From Ruminococcaceae bacterium AM07-15 (GTDB taxonomy: Bacteria > Bacillota > Clostridia > Oscillospirales > Butyricicoccaceae): a DNA stretch of 64,000 nucleotides. Positions 18,714-27,208 of the stretch are shown one piece after another. How positions within the stretch are numbered: position 1 is the stretch's first letter; each line of letters starts with the position of its first letter. The notes under the pieces are model-generated. The model was not told where the DNA came from and did not search any database. It saw nothing but the letters and a program-made list of their open reading frames with translations. Made by a program: the position numbers and the translations under genes. The DNA lies in contig QUDE01000002.1 of NCBI GenBank assembly GCA_003477405.1, positions 1 through 64,000 on the forward strand. Direction: 5' to 3'.

Positions 18714-18758
18714 ACCCCACCCCCGGTCCTTGATTTTGGATCGGGGGTGGGGTATGAT
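18714..18758 (+). promoter_or_regulatory. Promoter of the creatininase gene embedded in a long inverted repeat
   Basis: TTGATT (18730-18735), a 17-bp spacer and TATGAT (18753-18758). A 16-base inverted repeat, ACCCCACCCCCGGTCC against GGATCGGGGGTGGGGT (one mismatch), has one arm upstream of -35 and the other filling the -35/-10 spacer. It is therefore a DNA-level site and not part of the mRNA. Confidence 0.65.
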
Positions 18759-18793
18759 AAAAACAAATATGCAAACAAAAGGAGCGGCGGAAC

Positions 18794-19561
18794 ATGCGAT
18801 TGGAACGAATTACCTGGAAACAGGCGGAACGCTATTTCAAAGATCACCATACGGCGGTCATTCCCATCGGGAGCATCGAAAACCACGGTTCTCATTTGAC
18901 TTTGGGCACCGATTTTCTCATCCCTTCCCATTTGACCGGGGCCATTGAGGAAAAGTGCGATGTGCTCATCGTCCCTGCCGTGCCCTATGGAGTGGCCGAT
19001 CATCATTTCGGGTTCCCCGGCACCATTTCTTTGGGCTATGACGGCCTGCGTCTGGTGCTGGAAAAGATCACCGATTGTTTGTATCGTTATGGCGTGCGCC
19101 GCTTCGTCTTTCTCAATGGCCATGGGGGCAACGATCAGGCCATTCTGGACACCGCCCTTCAGCTGGAGGACAAAGGCGCTCTGGGCGCTTTGCTCAACTG
19201 GTGGCAGCTGGCGGGAGAGCTGAATCCCAAATGGAAGGGCGGCCACGGCGGCGGAGAAGAGACGGCGGCCATTCTGGCCATCGATCCCAGCCTGGTACAT
19301 ATGGAGGATTATATGCCCCTGGAGCCCCAGGATATCTCGGCCGGTCTGCCCACTTCCGGCGTCAAGACCGTGCGGTATCAGGGCATTGATGTGACGGTGC
19401 AGCGCCACTTTGGTTCGGCGACACCTTCCGGTTGGTTCGGGCCGGATGATCCCAAGGATGCCACCCAGGAATGGGGCCAGGAAATGCTCCAGAAGGTGGG
19501 AGAGTTCATCACCGGCTTCATCAATGAATTTGACAAAGTGCCTCTGGAGGAGCGCAAATAG
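18794..19561 (+). CDS. Creatininase family amidohydrolase
   Basis: 255 residues, creatininase superfamily of metal-dependent amide hydrolases. The conserved ligands are visible: Glu29 and His31 in SIENHG, Asp40, His110 in LNGHGGND, and Glu155/156 in HGGGEET. Relatives act on creatinine, formamides or mycofactocin precursors; the substrate here is not deducible. AAAGGAG lies before the ATG. The next gene begins 2 bases after its stop, so the two form an operon. Confidence 0.88.
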   Translation: MRLERITWKQAERYFKDHHTAVIPIGSIENHGSHLTLGTDFLIPSHLTGAIEEKCDVLIVPAVPYGVADHHFGFPGTISLGYDGLRLVLEKITDCLYRYGVRRFVFLNGHGGNDQAILDTALQLEDKGALGALLNWWQLAGELNPKWKGGHGGGEETAAILAIDPSLVHMEDYMPLEPQDISAGLPTSGVKTVRYQGIDVTVQRHFGSATPSGWFGPDDPKDATQEWGQEMLQKVGEFITGFINEFDKVPLEERK

Positions 19562-19562
19562 G

Positions 19563-20069
19563 ATGCCTCAGCCCCTTTTTCAGTTGGACTCCGTTTTGAA
19601 CCGGAAACTGTATTTGAGCTTGCAAAAAGCCTATTTCCGCCAGTTTCGTCAGGGGTATCGCAAGGCCTGGATGGCCGCGGCCCTGGCGCTGGCGGCGGTG
19701 GCCGGGCTGTTTGCCCGCTCCGGGGACAGCCTGGGCTGGGTTTATGCCGTTTTGGCTTTGCTGGCTTTTTATGCGGCCCAATGGGGCTGGCATCTGCCTG
19801 CGTTGTGGAACCTGACCCGGATGAAAAAACAGCTGGGGAAAAATGTGCATTTTGCTTTTTGGGATTTTGGCCTGGAACGCACTGGGTCGGAAGGGGAGCA
19901 GCTCATTCCCTGGCGGGAAGTGACCCATGTACTGGAAACGCCACAGGGATGGGGGCTTTTGTGCCGCAGCCGCCTGCTGGCCTGGGGGGATCGTCCGCGG
20001 AGTGGGGAAGAAAAGGTCTGTTCTTTTGATTTGCCGGTCTTTCTTTCTTTTCTAAAGGGAAATGTATGA
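19563..20069 (+). CDS. YcxB-like membrane protein
   Basis: 168 residues. Two adjacent membrane helices (about 33-75) lie between an N-terminal cytoplasmic segment and a C-terminal domain with the IPWREVTHVLE-type strand pattern seen in YcxB-like proteins. Function unknown. The start at 19563 follows GGAGGAG located inside the end of the creatininase gene. Confidence 0.65.
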   Translation: MPQPLFQLDSVLNRKLYLSLQKAYFRQFRQGYRKAWMAAALALAAVAGLFARSGDSLGWVYAVLALLAFYAAQWGWHLPALWNLTRMKKQLGKNVHFAFWDFGLERTGSEGEQLIPWREVTHVLETPQGWGLLCRSRLLAWGDRPRSGEEKVCSFDLPVFLSFLKGNV

Positions 20070-20115
20070 GGCCCAATGAAAAAACGCGGGAGCAAAACAG
20101 AAGGAAGGCAATGAA

Positions 20116-20601
20116 ATGAGAAAAGAGCCTGTTTTTCGATATGCCCAGCGGGAAGATATCCCGTTGATTTTGCAATTTATCAAAGAACTTGCCGATTACG
20201 AAAAAATGCTGGACGAAGTGGTGGCCGATGAAAAGACACTGGAAGAATGGCTGTTTGAGCGGAAAAAGGCCGAAGTCATTTTTGCAGTGGTGGAGGGAGA
20301 AGAGGTGGGGTTTGCCCTGTTCTTCCATAATTTCTCCACTTTTCTTGGCCGGGCCGGCCTTTACCTGGAAGATCTTTATGTAAAGCCGGAGCACCGGGGA
20401 AATGGGTATGGGAAGGCCATATTGCAAAAGCTGGCCGCCATTGCCGTGGAGAGAAAATGCGGCCGACTGGAATGGTGGTGCCTGGACTGGAACAAACCCA
20501 GCATTGATTTTTATCGATCTCTTGGCGCCGAGCCCATGTACGATTGGACGGTATACCGCATAGCGGGGGATACCCTGGCCAGGCTGGCCCAAGGAGAATA
20601 A
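20116..20601 (+). CDS. GNAT family N-acetyltransferase
   Basis: 161 residues, GNAT fold. The acetyl-CoA motif A reads LYVKPEHRGNGYGKAIL (about 92-108), and the C-terminal WNKPSIDFYRSLGAE segment is typical of diamine (spermidine/spermine, thialysine) acetyltransferase-like members. The substrate is inference. AAGGAAGGC lies upstream. It is probably the last gene of the creatininase operon. Confidence 0.88.
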   Translation: MRKEPVFRYAQREDIPLILQFIKELADYEKMLDEVVADEKTLEEWLFERKKAEVIFAVVEGEEVGFALFFHNFSTFLGRAGLYLEDLYVKPEHRGNGYGKAILQKLAAIAVERKCGRLEWWCLDWNKPSIDFYRSLGAEPMYDWTVYRIAGDTLARLAQGE

Positions 20602-20614
20602 GGAAAGAAAAAAG

Positions 20615-20647
20615 AAAAAGACCGCATCATAAGATGCGGTCTTTTTT
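20615..20647 (+). terminator. Rho-independent terminator after the GNAT gene
   Basis: AAAAAGACCGCATC and GATGCGGTCTTTTT form a perfect 14-bp stem around ATAA, abutting the 3' end of the opposing tRNA-Pro. Confidence 0.92.
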
Positions 20648-20722
20648 GGTCGGAGTATCGGGACTTGAACCCGAGGCCTCTTGGTCCCGAACCAAGCGCG
20701 CTACCAGCTGCGCTATACCCCG
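20647..20722 (-). tRNA. tRNA-Pro (CGG)
   Basis: Acceptor CGGGGTA pairs with TACTCCG, with discriminator A and an encoded CCA (20649-20647). The anticodon stem CTTGG/CCAAG encloses loop TTCGGGA, giving anticodon CGG. The T-arm CGGG-TTCAAGT-CCCG is standard. Confidence 0.95.
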
Positions 20723-20760
20723 AAGAGGGCAAGCTGCTCTCACGAGCAGACTGCCTTATT

Positions 20761-20789
20761 ATTATAGGCATTGTAAGCCCCTTTGTCAA
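20761..20789 (-). promoter_or_regulatory. Full-consensus promoter of tRNA-Pro
   Basis: Minus strand: TTGACA, a 17-bp spacer, TATAAT, 39 bases before the tRNA. Confidence 0.92.
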
Positions 20790-20831
20790 GAGCTGGCCGG
20801 GGAAGAATTTTTAAAAAAGCAAAAATAAGTC

Positions 20832-20860
20832 TGGACAAATGGGGGGAAGTTTTGTATAAT
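20832..20860 (+). promoter_or_regulatory. Promoter of the tRNA-Thr / tRNA-Gly unit
   Basis: TGGACA, a 17-bp spacer and TATAAT, 15 bases before tRNA-Thr. Confidence 0.85.
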
Positions 20861-20875
20861 GAATAGGCACAAAAC

Positions 20876-20951
<76 letters not shown>

Positions 20952-21026
20952 GTGGGTGTGGGCTAACTTTTAAGCCGCTTGCCTTCCCGGCAAGAGATAG
21001 TGGTGCAAATCCGCTCACCCGCTCCA
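20952..21026 (+). tRNA. Divergent tRNA-Gly (TCC), possibly non-proteinogenic
   Basis: All four stems pair: acceptor GTGGGTG/CACCCGC, D-stem GGCT/AGCC, anticodon stem CTTGC/GCAAG, T-stem AGTGG/CCGCT. Discriminator T and CCA (21024-21026) follow. The loop CTTCCCG gives anticodon TCC. The tertiary-contact bases are abnormal. The D-loop AACTTTTA has no GG pair, the T-loop is TGCAAAT instead of TTCRANT, and base 37 is C. These are the changes known from staphylococcal glycine tRNAs that feed peptidoglycan interpeptide synthesis and bind EF-Tu poorly. It is co-transcribed with tRNA-Thr. Confidence 0.85.
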
Positions 21027-21060
21027 AAAGCCGTATGCCTTATGGTGTGCGGCTTTTTTT
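21027..21060 (+). terminator. Rho-independent terminator of the tRNA pair
   Basis: AAAGCCGTATGCC and GGTGTGCGGCTTT form a 13-bp stem with G-T pairs, followed by T7. Confidence 0.88.
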
Positions 21061-21066
21061 CTGTCC

Positions 21067-21096
21067 TTGACAAAAGGGCAGGAAAGGCCGTATAAT
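21067..21096 (+). promoter_or_regulatory. Promoter of the valS T-box transcript
   Basis: TTGACA, an 18-bp spacer and TATAAT. Confidence 0.9.
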
Positions 21097-21102
21097 GTTC
21101 CC

Positions 21103-21378
21103 TGTATAAAGGCTGTGAAGGGCAGGAGTATCCCGGTGAAGCGGCATAGAGAGGGCACGGTTGGTGGAAGTGCTCCCAAGGCGCCGGGGGAATGTGGTCC
21201 CTGAGCCGCAGGCTGAACCGCCCGTTGGGCACAGTAGGCCCCGCCGTCTGGCCCGCGTTAAGGGAAAAGGCGCTGTCTGGCGCCGGAGTGTGCGTTTTTG
21301 AACGCAAATATGGGTGGTACCGCGGAAGTGAAATGTTTACCTCCGTCCCGTAGCAACACGGGGCGGAGGTTTTTTGTG
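21103..21378 (+). promoter_or_regulatory. T-box leader controlling valS
   Basis: The stem I landmarks are GGGCAGGAGTA near the base and GAGAGGG...GGTGGAA...CTCCC at the distal end. The specifier region reads AATGTGGTCCCTGAG, so two overlapping-phase Val codons (GTG 21194-21196, GTC 21197-21199) are present; position relative to CTGAG favours GTC. The T-box GGGTGGTACCGCGG (21312-21325) can pair with the tRNA-bound antiterminator. The terminator is ACCTCCGTCCCGT/ACGGGGCGGAGGT plus T6 (21339-21376). Uncharged tRNA-Val should allow readthrough into valS-folC. Confidence 0.93.
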
Positions 21379-21426
21379 ATCGGCCGCCCTCGGCCATACA
21401 GCAAGAAAGAAGGAGTGGAGCCGAAT

Positions 21427-24054
21427 ATGGCAAAGGAACTGGAAAAGGTCTACGATCCCAAACAGACCGAAGACAGCGTCTACCGGTTTTGGGAGGAAAG
21501 CGGCTGTTTCAAAGCCGAAGTGGACAAGAATAAGAAGCCTTACAGCATCGTCATGCCGCCCCCCAATGTGACGGGGCAGCTGCACATGGGTCACGCTTTT
21601 GATGTGACCATTCAGGACGCCATCATCCGCCAGAAGCGGATGCAGGGCTATGAGGCCCTGTGGATGCCCGGCATGGACCACGCCGGCATCGCCACCCAGA
21701 TCAAGGTGGAAGAATACCTGCGGGAGCAAGAGCACAAGACCCGCTACGACCTGGGAAGAGAGGAATTTCTCCGCCGGGTCTGGCAGTGGAAGGACGAATA
21801 CGGCGGAAGAATTCTGGACCAGCAGAAAAAGCTGGGTGCTTCTCCCGACTGGCGCCGCCGCCGCTTCACCATGGATGAAGGCTGCTCCAAAGCGGTGCGT
21901 CAGACCTTTGAGAATCTGTATAAAAAGGGCCTGATCTATCGGGGCAGCCGGATCATCAACTGGTGCCCCCACTGTGCTACCGCTCTGTCCGATACAGAGG
22001 TGGAATACAGCGAGCAGCAGGGCCATCTGTGGCACATCAAGTACAAAGTCCAGGAGACCGGGGAGGACATGATCATTGCCACCACCCGGCCTGAGACCAT
22101 TCTGGGCGATACCGGCATTGCCGTCAACCCGGAGGATGAGCGCTATACCCATCTCCATGGCAAGCACGCCATCCTGCCCCTGGTAGGCCGTCTGCTGCCC
22201 ATTTTCCCCGATGATTATGTGGAAAAGGACTTCGGCACCGGCTGCGTTAAGGTCACACCCTGCCATGACCCCAACGACTTTGACATGGGCCAGCGTCACG
22301 GCCTGGAGCAGATTCTGATCCTGGATAACGACGCCAAGATCAACGAAAACGGCGGCAAATACCAGGGCATGGACCGGTATGAAGCCCGGAAGGCCATCCT
22401 GGCCGACCTGGACGCCATCGGCGCTTTGGTGAAAACCGAGGATTACAGCCACAATGTGGGCACCTGCTACCGCTGCGGCACCACCGTGGAGCCCATCACC
22501 TCTGCCCAGTGGTTCGTCAAGATGAAGCCCCTGGCCGAAGAGGCCATCCGGGTGGTGAAAGAGGGACGGATCAAGTTTGTTCCCGAGCGCTTCACCAAGA
22601 CCTATATGAACTGGATGGAGAATGTGCACGACTGGTGCATCTCCCGTCAGCTGTGGTGGGGCCATCAGATTCCCGCCTGGTACTGCGACGACTGCGGCCA
22701 TGTGACGGTGAGCAAAGAGGATGCCTGCCAGTGTGAAAAGTGCGGCAGTAAGAACATCCATCAGGAAGAGGATGTGCTGGACACCTGGTTCAGCTCGGGC
22801 CTGTGGCCCTTCTCTACCATGGGCTGGCCGGAAAACACCCCGGAACTGTCTTATTTCTATCCCACCGATGTGCTGGTTACCGGCTATGACATCATCTTCT
22901 TCTGGGTGGCCCGTATGGTGTGCATGGCCATGGCCGAAATGGGCGAGATCCCCTTCAAGACGGTGTATATCCACGGCCTGATCCGGGATGCCCAGGGACG
23001 GAAAATGTCCAAATCCCTGGGTAACGGCATCGATCCTCTGGAGGTCATCGATCACTATGGCGCCGATGCTCTGCGCTTTACCATCTGCACCGGCAACAGC
23101 CCGGGAAATGATACCCGCTTCAGCGAGGAAAAGGTGGAGGCCAGCCGGAACTTCTGCAACAAGATCTGGAACGCCAGCCGGTATGTGCTGATGAATCTGG
23201 ATATTGAAGAGCCCGGCCTGCCGGAAGAGCTGACCCTGGAGGACAAATGGATCCTCTCCCGCTATAATGACCTGGTGCGGGAAGTCACCGAGAACATGGA
23301 CAAGTTCGAGCTGGGTATTGCCGCTGAAAAACTTTATTCCTTCATCTGGGATACCTACTGTGACTGGTATATCGAGCTGACCAAGCCTCGTCTCCAGAAC
23401 AAAGAGGACAAGAAGGCCCACGAAGGTGCTCAGCGGGTGCTGGCCTATGTGCTCTCTGGCACCATGCAGCTGCTCCATCCCTTCATGCCCTTCATCACCG
23501 AGACCATCTGGCAGGCCCTGCCCCACGAAGGGGACTCCATCATGCGCAGTCCGTGGCCGGAATACAGCCAGAGCCTGTCCTTTAAGGAAGAGGAGAAGCA
23601 GATGGAAGTGCTGATGGAGATGATCCGGGCCATCCGCAACCGGCGCAGCGAAATGAATGTGCCTCCCTCCAAAAAGGCACAGCTGATGTTCTCCGGAGAG
23701 AAGGCCGCGTTGTTTACAGCGGCAGCGCCCCTGGTAGAGCGGCTGGCCTATGGCTCCCAGGTGAGCCAGGTGGCGGCAGACACCGATCTGTCCGGCACCG
23801 TTTCGGTGGTCACCGACAGCGCTACCTGCTATATGCCCATGCGGGAGCTGGTGGACATGGAGAAGGAAAAGGCCCGCCTGCAAAGCGAAAAGGAAAAGGC
23901 AGAGCAGAATCTGCAGCGTATTCTGGGCAAGCTGCAAAACGAGAGTTTTGTGCAGAAGGCCCCGGCCGCCGTGGTGGAAGCCGAGCGGCAGAAGGCCGAA
24001 AAAGCCCGTCAGCTCATCGCCAAGCTGGAGGAAAACCTGGCGAATATGAAATAA
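21427..24054 (+). CDS. valS: Valyl-tRNA synthetase
   Basis: 875 residues, class I synthetase that charges tRNA-Val. The HIGH-type motif [13 protein letters not shown] spans residues 44-56 and KMSKS is at 526-530. The editing domain lies between them, an anticodon-binding helical domain follows, and the C-terminal coiled coil (about 810-875) is typical of bacterial ValRS. A Cys cluster near residues 420-445 (CDDCGH...CEKCGS) suggests a zinc site. The start at MAKELEK has AAGGAG upstream; the frame extends back into the T-box leader. Confidence 0.97.
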   Translation: MAKELEKVYDPKQTEDSVYRFWEESGCFKAEVDKNKKPYSIVMPPPNVTGQLHMGHAFDVTIQDAIIRQKRMQGYEALWMPGMDHAGIATQIKVEEYLREQEHKTRYDLGREEFLRRVWQWKDEYGGRILDQQKKLGASPDWRRRRFTMDEGCSKAVRQTFENLYKKGLIYRGSRIINWCPHCATALSDTEVEYSEQQGHLWHIKYKVQETGEDMIIATTRPETILGDTGIAVNPEDERYTHLHGKHAILPLVGRLLPIFPDDYVEKDFGTGCVKVTPCHDPNDFDMGQRHGLEQILILDNDAKINENGGKYQGMDRYEARKAILADLDAIGALVKTEDYSHNVGTCYRCGTTVEPITSAQWFVKMKPLAEEAIRVVKEGRIKFVPERFTKTYMNWMENVHDWCISRQLWWGHQIPAWYCDDCGHVTVSKEDACQCEKCGSKNIHQEEDVLDTWFSSGLWPFSTMGWPENTPELSYFYPTDVLVTGYDIIFFWVARMVCMAMAEMGEIPFKTVYIHGLIRDAQGRKMSKSLGNGIDPLEVIDHYGADALRFTICTGNSPGNDTRFSEEKVEASRNFCNKIWNASRYVLMNLDIEEPGLPEELTLEDKWILSRYNDLVREVTENMDKFELGIAAEKLYSFIWDTYCDWYIELTKPRLQNKEDKKAHEGAQRVLAYVLSGTMQLLHPFMPFITETIWQALPHEGDSIMRSPWPEYSQSLSFKEEEKQMEVLMEMIRAIRNRRSEMNVPPSKKAQLMFSGEKAALFTAAAPLVERLAYGSQVSQVAADTDLSGTVSVVTDSATCYMPMRELVDMEKEKARLQSEKEKAEQNLQRILGKLQNESFVQKAPAAVVEAERQKAEKARQLIAKLEENLANMK

Positions 24055-24072
24055 AGCCGGGAGGACAGGGCC

Positions 24073-25359
24073 ATGATGACCTACCAGGAGGCAATGGATT
24101 TTATCAATCACATCCCCCATATCGGCAAACGCAATGGAGTCAATCGGGTGCGGCCCCTGCTGGAAAAGCTGGGGAACCCCCAGCAGCACCTTCGGTTTGT
24201 CCATGTGGCAGGCACCAACGGCAAAGGGAGCACCGTGGCCATGACGGCCTCGGTGCTCCATGAGGCCGGCCTGCGGGTGGGGATGTTCATCTCCCCTTAT
24301 GTGGAGGATTTCCGGGAGCGAATCCAGCTGGATGGACAGTGGATCTCAAAGGAGGATCTGGCGGAAGAGGTGAGCACTCTGGCCCCTCTGTTCCGTCAGC
24401 TGCAGCAGGAGGATCGGGCGGTCACTGAGTTTGAGTTCGATACCGCCATGGCCCTTCACTATTTTGCCCGAAAGAAATGCGATATGGTGGTGCTGGAAGT
24501 GGGCATGGGAGGTAAGCTGGATGCCACCAACTGCATCGATGCCCCTGATGTGAGCGCCATCGCTTCCATTTCCTTTGACCATACCCAGTATCTGGGCAAT
24601 ACTCTGGCGGAGATCGCCGGGGAAAAAGCAGGAATCATCAAAATGGGCAGCCGGGTGGCCGTTTACCCCAAAGAGCCGGAAGAAGCCATGGAAGTGATCC
24701 GCAAGGTTTGCCGGCAAAACAGCATCCAGCCCAATGTGCCCGATCTATCCCAGCTGGAGATCCTCTCCTGCGGGGGAGAAGGCAGCGTCATCCGCTATAA
24801 AGGCAAGCAGCTGCACATCCCCTTGCTGGGAGAGCATCAGATCTACAATGCCCTGACGGTGTGCGCCATTTTTGAAGAGCTGAACGCCGGGGGATGGGAT
24901 TTTGACTGGGAGACCATCCAAAAGGGCATTGGCCAGGCCCGCTTCGGCGGCCGGCAGGAAGTGATCTGCCGCGAGCCGCTGTGCCTGGTGGATGGCGCCC
25001 ACAACCCGGACGGGGTGGACAGCCTGTGCCGCACCATCGACCGGTTTTTTGCAGGAAAACAGGTGACCGTGGTCATGGGAATGCTGGAGGATAAGGACTA
25101 CGCCTATGGCCTTTCCCAGCTGGCCCAAAGAGCCAGCCGGTTTATTGCTGCAACTCCTCAGGATACCCCTCGGGCGCTGCCGGCCGAAAAGGCGGCGGAG
25201 ATCGCCCGAAATTACTGCAAAAGGGTAGAGGCGGTGGACGATCCGTCTCAGGCTGCGTTCCTGGCCAAGAGCCAGGCCGGGGCGGAAGATGTGGTCATTG
25301 CCTGCGGAAGTCTGTATATGATCGGCTATGCCAAGCAGGGTTTTCTGCGAGAAGAATAA
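24073..25359 (+). CDS. folC: Bifunctional folylpolyglutamate synthase / dihydrofolate synthase
   Basis: 428 residues, Mur-ligase-like. It adds glutamate to dihydropteroate and to folates. The P-loop GTNGKGST is at residues 47-54. The downstream DATNCIDAPDVSAIASISFDH-type segment binds substrate, and a C-terminal VDGAHNPDG motif is present. GGGAGG stands before the ATG, 18 bases after valS, so it shares the T-box-controlled transcript. Confidence 0.95.
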   Translation: MMTYQEAMDFINHIPHIGKRNGVNRVRPLLEKLGNPQQHLRFVHVAGTNGKGSTVAMTASVLHEAGLRVGMFISPYVEDFRERIQLDGQWISKEDLAEEVSTLAPLFRQLQQEDRAVTEFEFDTAMALHYFARKKCDMVVLEVGMGGKLDATNCIDAPDVSAIASISFDHTQYLGNTLAEIAGEKAGIIKMGSRVAVYPKEPEEAMEVIRKVCRQNSIQPNVPDLSQLEILSCGGEGSVIRYKGKQLHIPLLGEHQIYNALTVCAIFEELNAGGWDFDWETIQKGIGQARFGGRQEVICREPLCLVDGAHNPDGVDSLCRTIDRFFAGKQVTVVMGMLEDKDYAYGLSQLAQRASRFIAATPQDTPRALPAEKAAEIARNYCKRVEAVDDPSQAAFLAKSQAGAEDVVIACGSLYMIGYAKQGFLREE

Positions 25360-25364
25360 AGATG

Positions 25365-25394
25365 AGCCGGGGAGAGTTTTCTCCCCGGCTTTTT
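25365..25394 (+). terminator. Rho-independent terminator of valS-folC
   Basis: AGCCGGGGAG and CTCCCCGGCT with loop AGTTTT, then T5. Confidence 0.9.
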
Positions 25395-25420
25395 CGCTAA
25401 AAACTGCGGTGTCCTTTTGC

Positions 25421-25426
25421 TACAAT
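25421..25426 (+). promoter_or_regulatory. Extended -10 element before the spoIIA operon
   Basis: TGCTACAAT forms an extended -10 box 38 bases before the start, with no good -35. A sigma-H promoter, expected for spoIIA operons, could not be recognised with confidence. Confidence 0.4.
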
Positions 25427-25463
25427 GGGGACAAGCCCAAAAAGAAGAAAAAGGATGAAGCAT

Positions 25464-25781
25464 ATGGTAATAGAGCAAAAAGAAGAGGGGCTGTCGGTCC
25501 TTCTGGAGGGAGAGCTGGGGCACCACGAAGCACTCAGCGCCCTGCGCAGCCTGGAAGATGCCATCAGCCAACAGAGTCCTTCCCGGATGGAGCTGGATTT
25601 TTCCGGCGTCAGCTTTATGGACAGCTCGGGTATCGCCCTGGTGGTGCAGTCGGCCCGGCAGATGGGGGCCATCGGCGGCAGTCTGACTGTGCGGGGCGTT
25701 TCCCGTCAGGCCATGCGGGTCTTTGATGCCGCTGGGATTCCCAAGATCGTCCGGTTTGTGGGGAAGGAGGAAAAAAGATGA
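25464..25781 (+). CDS. spoIIAA: Anti-sigma F factor antagonist SpoIIAA
   Basis: 105 residues, one STAS domain. The phosphorylation motif is M-D-S-S-G-I (Ser54/Ser55). In Bacillus, SpoIIAB phosphorylates this serine, and SpoIIE removes the phosphate so that SpoIIAA can free sigma F in the forespore. AAAAGG lies 9 bases before 25464; ATG 25455 is an alternative start. Its stop overlaps the spoIIAB start (ATGA). Confidence 0.92.
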   Translation: MVIEQKEEGLSVLLEGELGHHEALSALRSLEDAISQQSPSRMELDFSGVSFMDSSGIALVVQSARQMGAIGGSLTVRGVSRQAMRVFDAAGIPKIVRFVGKEEKR

Positions 25782-26230
25782 AAAAGCCCCTCAATTCCAT
25801 GACAGTAACTTTTGACAGCCGTTCGGTGAACGAAGGCTTTGCCCGGGTGTGCGCCGCTTCCTTTGTGGCCCAGCTGGACCCCACCATGGACGAGCTGAAC
25901 GATTTGAAAACCGCCGTCAGCGAAGCGGTGACCAACGCCATTGTCCATGGCTATCCCGATTGTGTGGGAAAGATCACCCTGACGGTGAAGATCTTTGAAA
26001 ACAGCCTGGTGGAAATTCTGGTGCGGGACAAGGGGAGAGGCATCCCCGACATCGAAAAGGCCCGTCAGCCTTTGTACACCACCGGAGGCAAGGAGCGCAG
26101 CGGCATGGGCTTCACCATCATGGAGAGCTTCATGGACCAACTCTCCGTTCGCTCCCAGCCTGGAAAAGGGACAGCGGTGCGGATGAAAAAACGGCTTTCG
26201 GTGCGTCTGGGCGCCGGAGGGCAGGCTTGA
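25778..26230 (+). CDS. spoIIAB: Anti-sigma F factor / serine kinase SpoIIAB
   Basis: 150 residues, GHKL ATPase fold. The N box EAVTNAIVHGYP, G1 box DKGRGIPD and G2 box GMGFTIM are intact. It holds sigma F inactive and phosphorylates SpoIIAA. It overlaps its neighbours on both sides by 4 bases, the usual tight coupling that fixes stoichiometry. Confidence 0.95.
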   Translation: MKKPLNSMTVTFDSRSVNEGFARVCAASFVAQLDPTMDELNDLKTAVSEAVTNAIVHGYPDCVGKITLTVKIFENSLVEILVRDKGRGIPDIEKARQPLYTTGGKERSGMGFTIMESFMDQLSVRSQPGKGTAVRMKKRLSVRLGAGGQA

Positions 26231-26949
26231 CCGCCCAGGAGGAACGGTGTGAACTGATCCAAAAGGCCCAACAGGGAGACAAAGAGGCCATGGAACAGCT
26301 GGTGACCCAAAACAGCCCTTTGGTGTGGAGCATTGTCCGCCGGTTCCTGGGGCGGGGAGTGGAAAAAGACGACCTGTACCAGCTGGGATGTATGGGGCTT
26401 TTGAAGGCAGTGGAAGGGTTTGATCCGGCCTTTGCCACCCAGTTTTCTACATACGCTGTGCCCAAAATTGCCGGGGAGATCCGCCGGTTTCTCCGGGACG
26501 ACGGCCTTTTGAAAGTCAGCCGCAGCGTGAAGGAGAATCAGAATCGGGTTATGGCGGCCCGGGCCCGGCTGGAAAGTGTTCTGGGAAGAGAACCCCGGCT
26601 TTCGGAGATCGCAGCAGAGACCGGGCTGACGCCGGAGGAGATCGCCGCCGGGGAGACAGCCTGTCAAAGTGCTCTGTCCCTCAATGCGGAATGGGGGGAG
26701 GATGGTTTCCGGTTGATGGACATTTGCCCAGCCCCCGATGAAGAGGAGGGAAGAGTGGAGCTTCTGGCCCTGCGGGAAGCCATGGCCCTGCTGCCTCAGC
26801 GGGAGCAGACGGTACTCACTTTGCGGTATTTCCGGGATCTGACCCAGCAGAAGGTGGCTCAGATCCTGGGGGTGTCCCAGGTGCAGGTCTCCCGTATCGA
26901 AAAAAAGGCCATTGCAAAAGTGAAGAAAATTTTAGAAGACAGTGGATAA
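26227..26949 (+). CDS. sigF: RNA polymerase sigma factor SigF (SpoIIAC)
   Basis: 240 residues, the first forespore-specific sigma factor. Region 2 (DDLYQLGCMGLLKAVEGFDP...FSTYAVPKI), region 3 and the region 4 helix-turn-helix (TQQKVAQILGVSQVQVSRIEKKA) are complete. The TTG start overlaps the spoIIAB stop (TTGA), with GGAGGG 5 bases upstream. Confidence 0.95.
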   Translation: MTAQEERCELIQKAQQGDKEAMEQLVTQNSPLVWSIVRRFLGRGVEKDDLYQLGCMGLLKAVEGFDPAFATQFSTYAVPKIAGEIRRFLRDDGLLKVSRSVKENQNRVMAARARLESVLGREPRLSEIAAETGLTPEEIAAGETACQSALSLNAEWGEDGFRLMDICPAPDEEEGRVELLALREAMALLPQREQTVLTLRYFRDLTQQKVAQILGVSQVQVSRIEKKAIAKVKKILEDSG

Positions 26950-26952
26950 ACA

Positions 26953-26979
26953 AAAAAGCCGGTGAAAACCGACTTTTTT
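26953..26979 (+). terminator. Terminator of the spoIIA operon (left copy)
   Basis: AAAAAG-C-CGGT/ACCG-A-CTTTTTT with a GAAA loop and one mismatch. A second copy of the same hairpin, without the mismatch, lies at 27184-27206 on the far side of the repeat element. Confidence 0.85.
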
Positions 26980-26980
26980 A

Positions 26981-27183
26981 AGACTGCAGGGAAACTTATT
27001 TGCCTGGGGGAACCGTTTCTCCTACCCTTTATCAATCTGCAAAAAGCCGCGACCTGTGCGTGGCTTTTTGCACCTATCAAGGGGCCAGTGTGGCCGATTG
27101 AGCGCTGGAAGCGGCCAATCGGCTGCATGCAGCCCCTTGCAAAAACTCGAAAAAGTGGCTTGAGACACTTTTGCGACATGATC
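26981..27183 (+). repeat. Dispersed structured intergenic element, copy A
   Basis: About 203 bp between sigF and the convergent trmD. It shares an ordered set of modules with copies B and C: GACTG start, ATCAATC, hairpin 1 (AAAAAGCCGCGACC...GTGGCTTTTT), ATCAAGGG, a variable middle closed by CCCTTGC, an exact 26-base core (27134-27159) and hairpin 3 (CGAAAAAGTG...CACTTTTGCG). It is flanked by a 23-base direct repeat with one mismatch (26956-26978 and 27184-27206), which is the sigF terminator hairpin. Confidence 0.75.
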
Positions 27184-27208
27184 AAGCCGGTGAAAACCGG
27201 CTTTTTAT
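27184..27208 (+). terminator. Second copy of the sigF terminator hairpin
   Basis: AAGCCGGT-GAAA-ACCGGCTT plus T run, duplicated relative to 26956-26978 and ending one base before the trmD stop codon. Confidence 0.8.

Noticed and set aside
20952..21026. The divergent tRNA-Gly as a decaying pseudogene
   Set aside because: All stems pair fully, CCA is intact, promoter and terminator are good, and the loop changes match a known functional class, so random decay is unlikely.
21337..24261. 974-codon open frame antisense to valS
   Set aside because: It is longer than valS but is a mirror of it: no ribosome site, unlike any known protein, rich in His/Gln/Gly as expected from reading GC-rich valine and glutamate codons backwards. 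valS is certain by HIGH and KMSKS motifs.
26980..27183. Repeat elements as simple tandem terminators
   Set aside because: The 26-base identical core, the ordered three-module structure, the opposite orientation of copy B and the separate flanking terminators show more than ordinary terminators.
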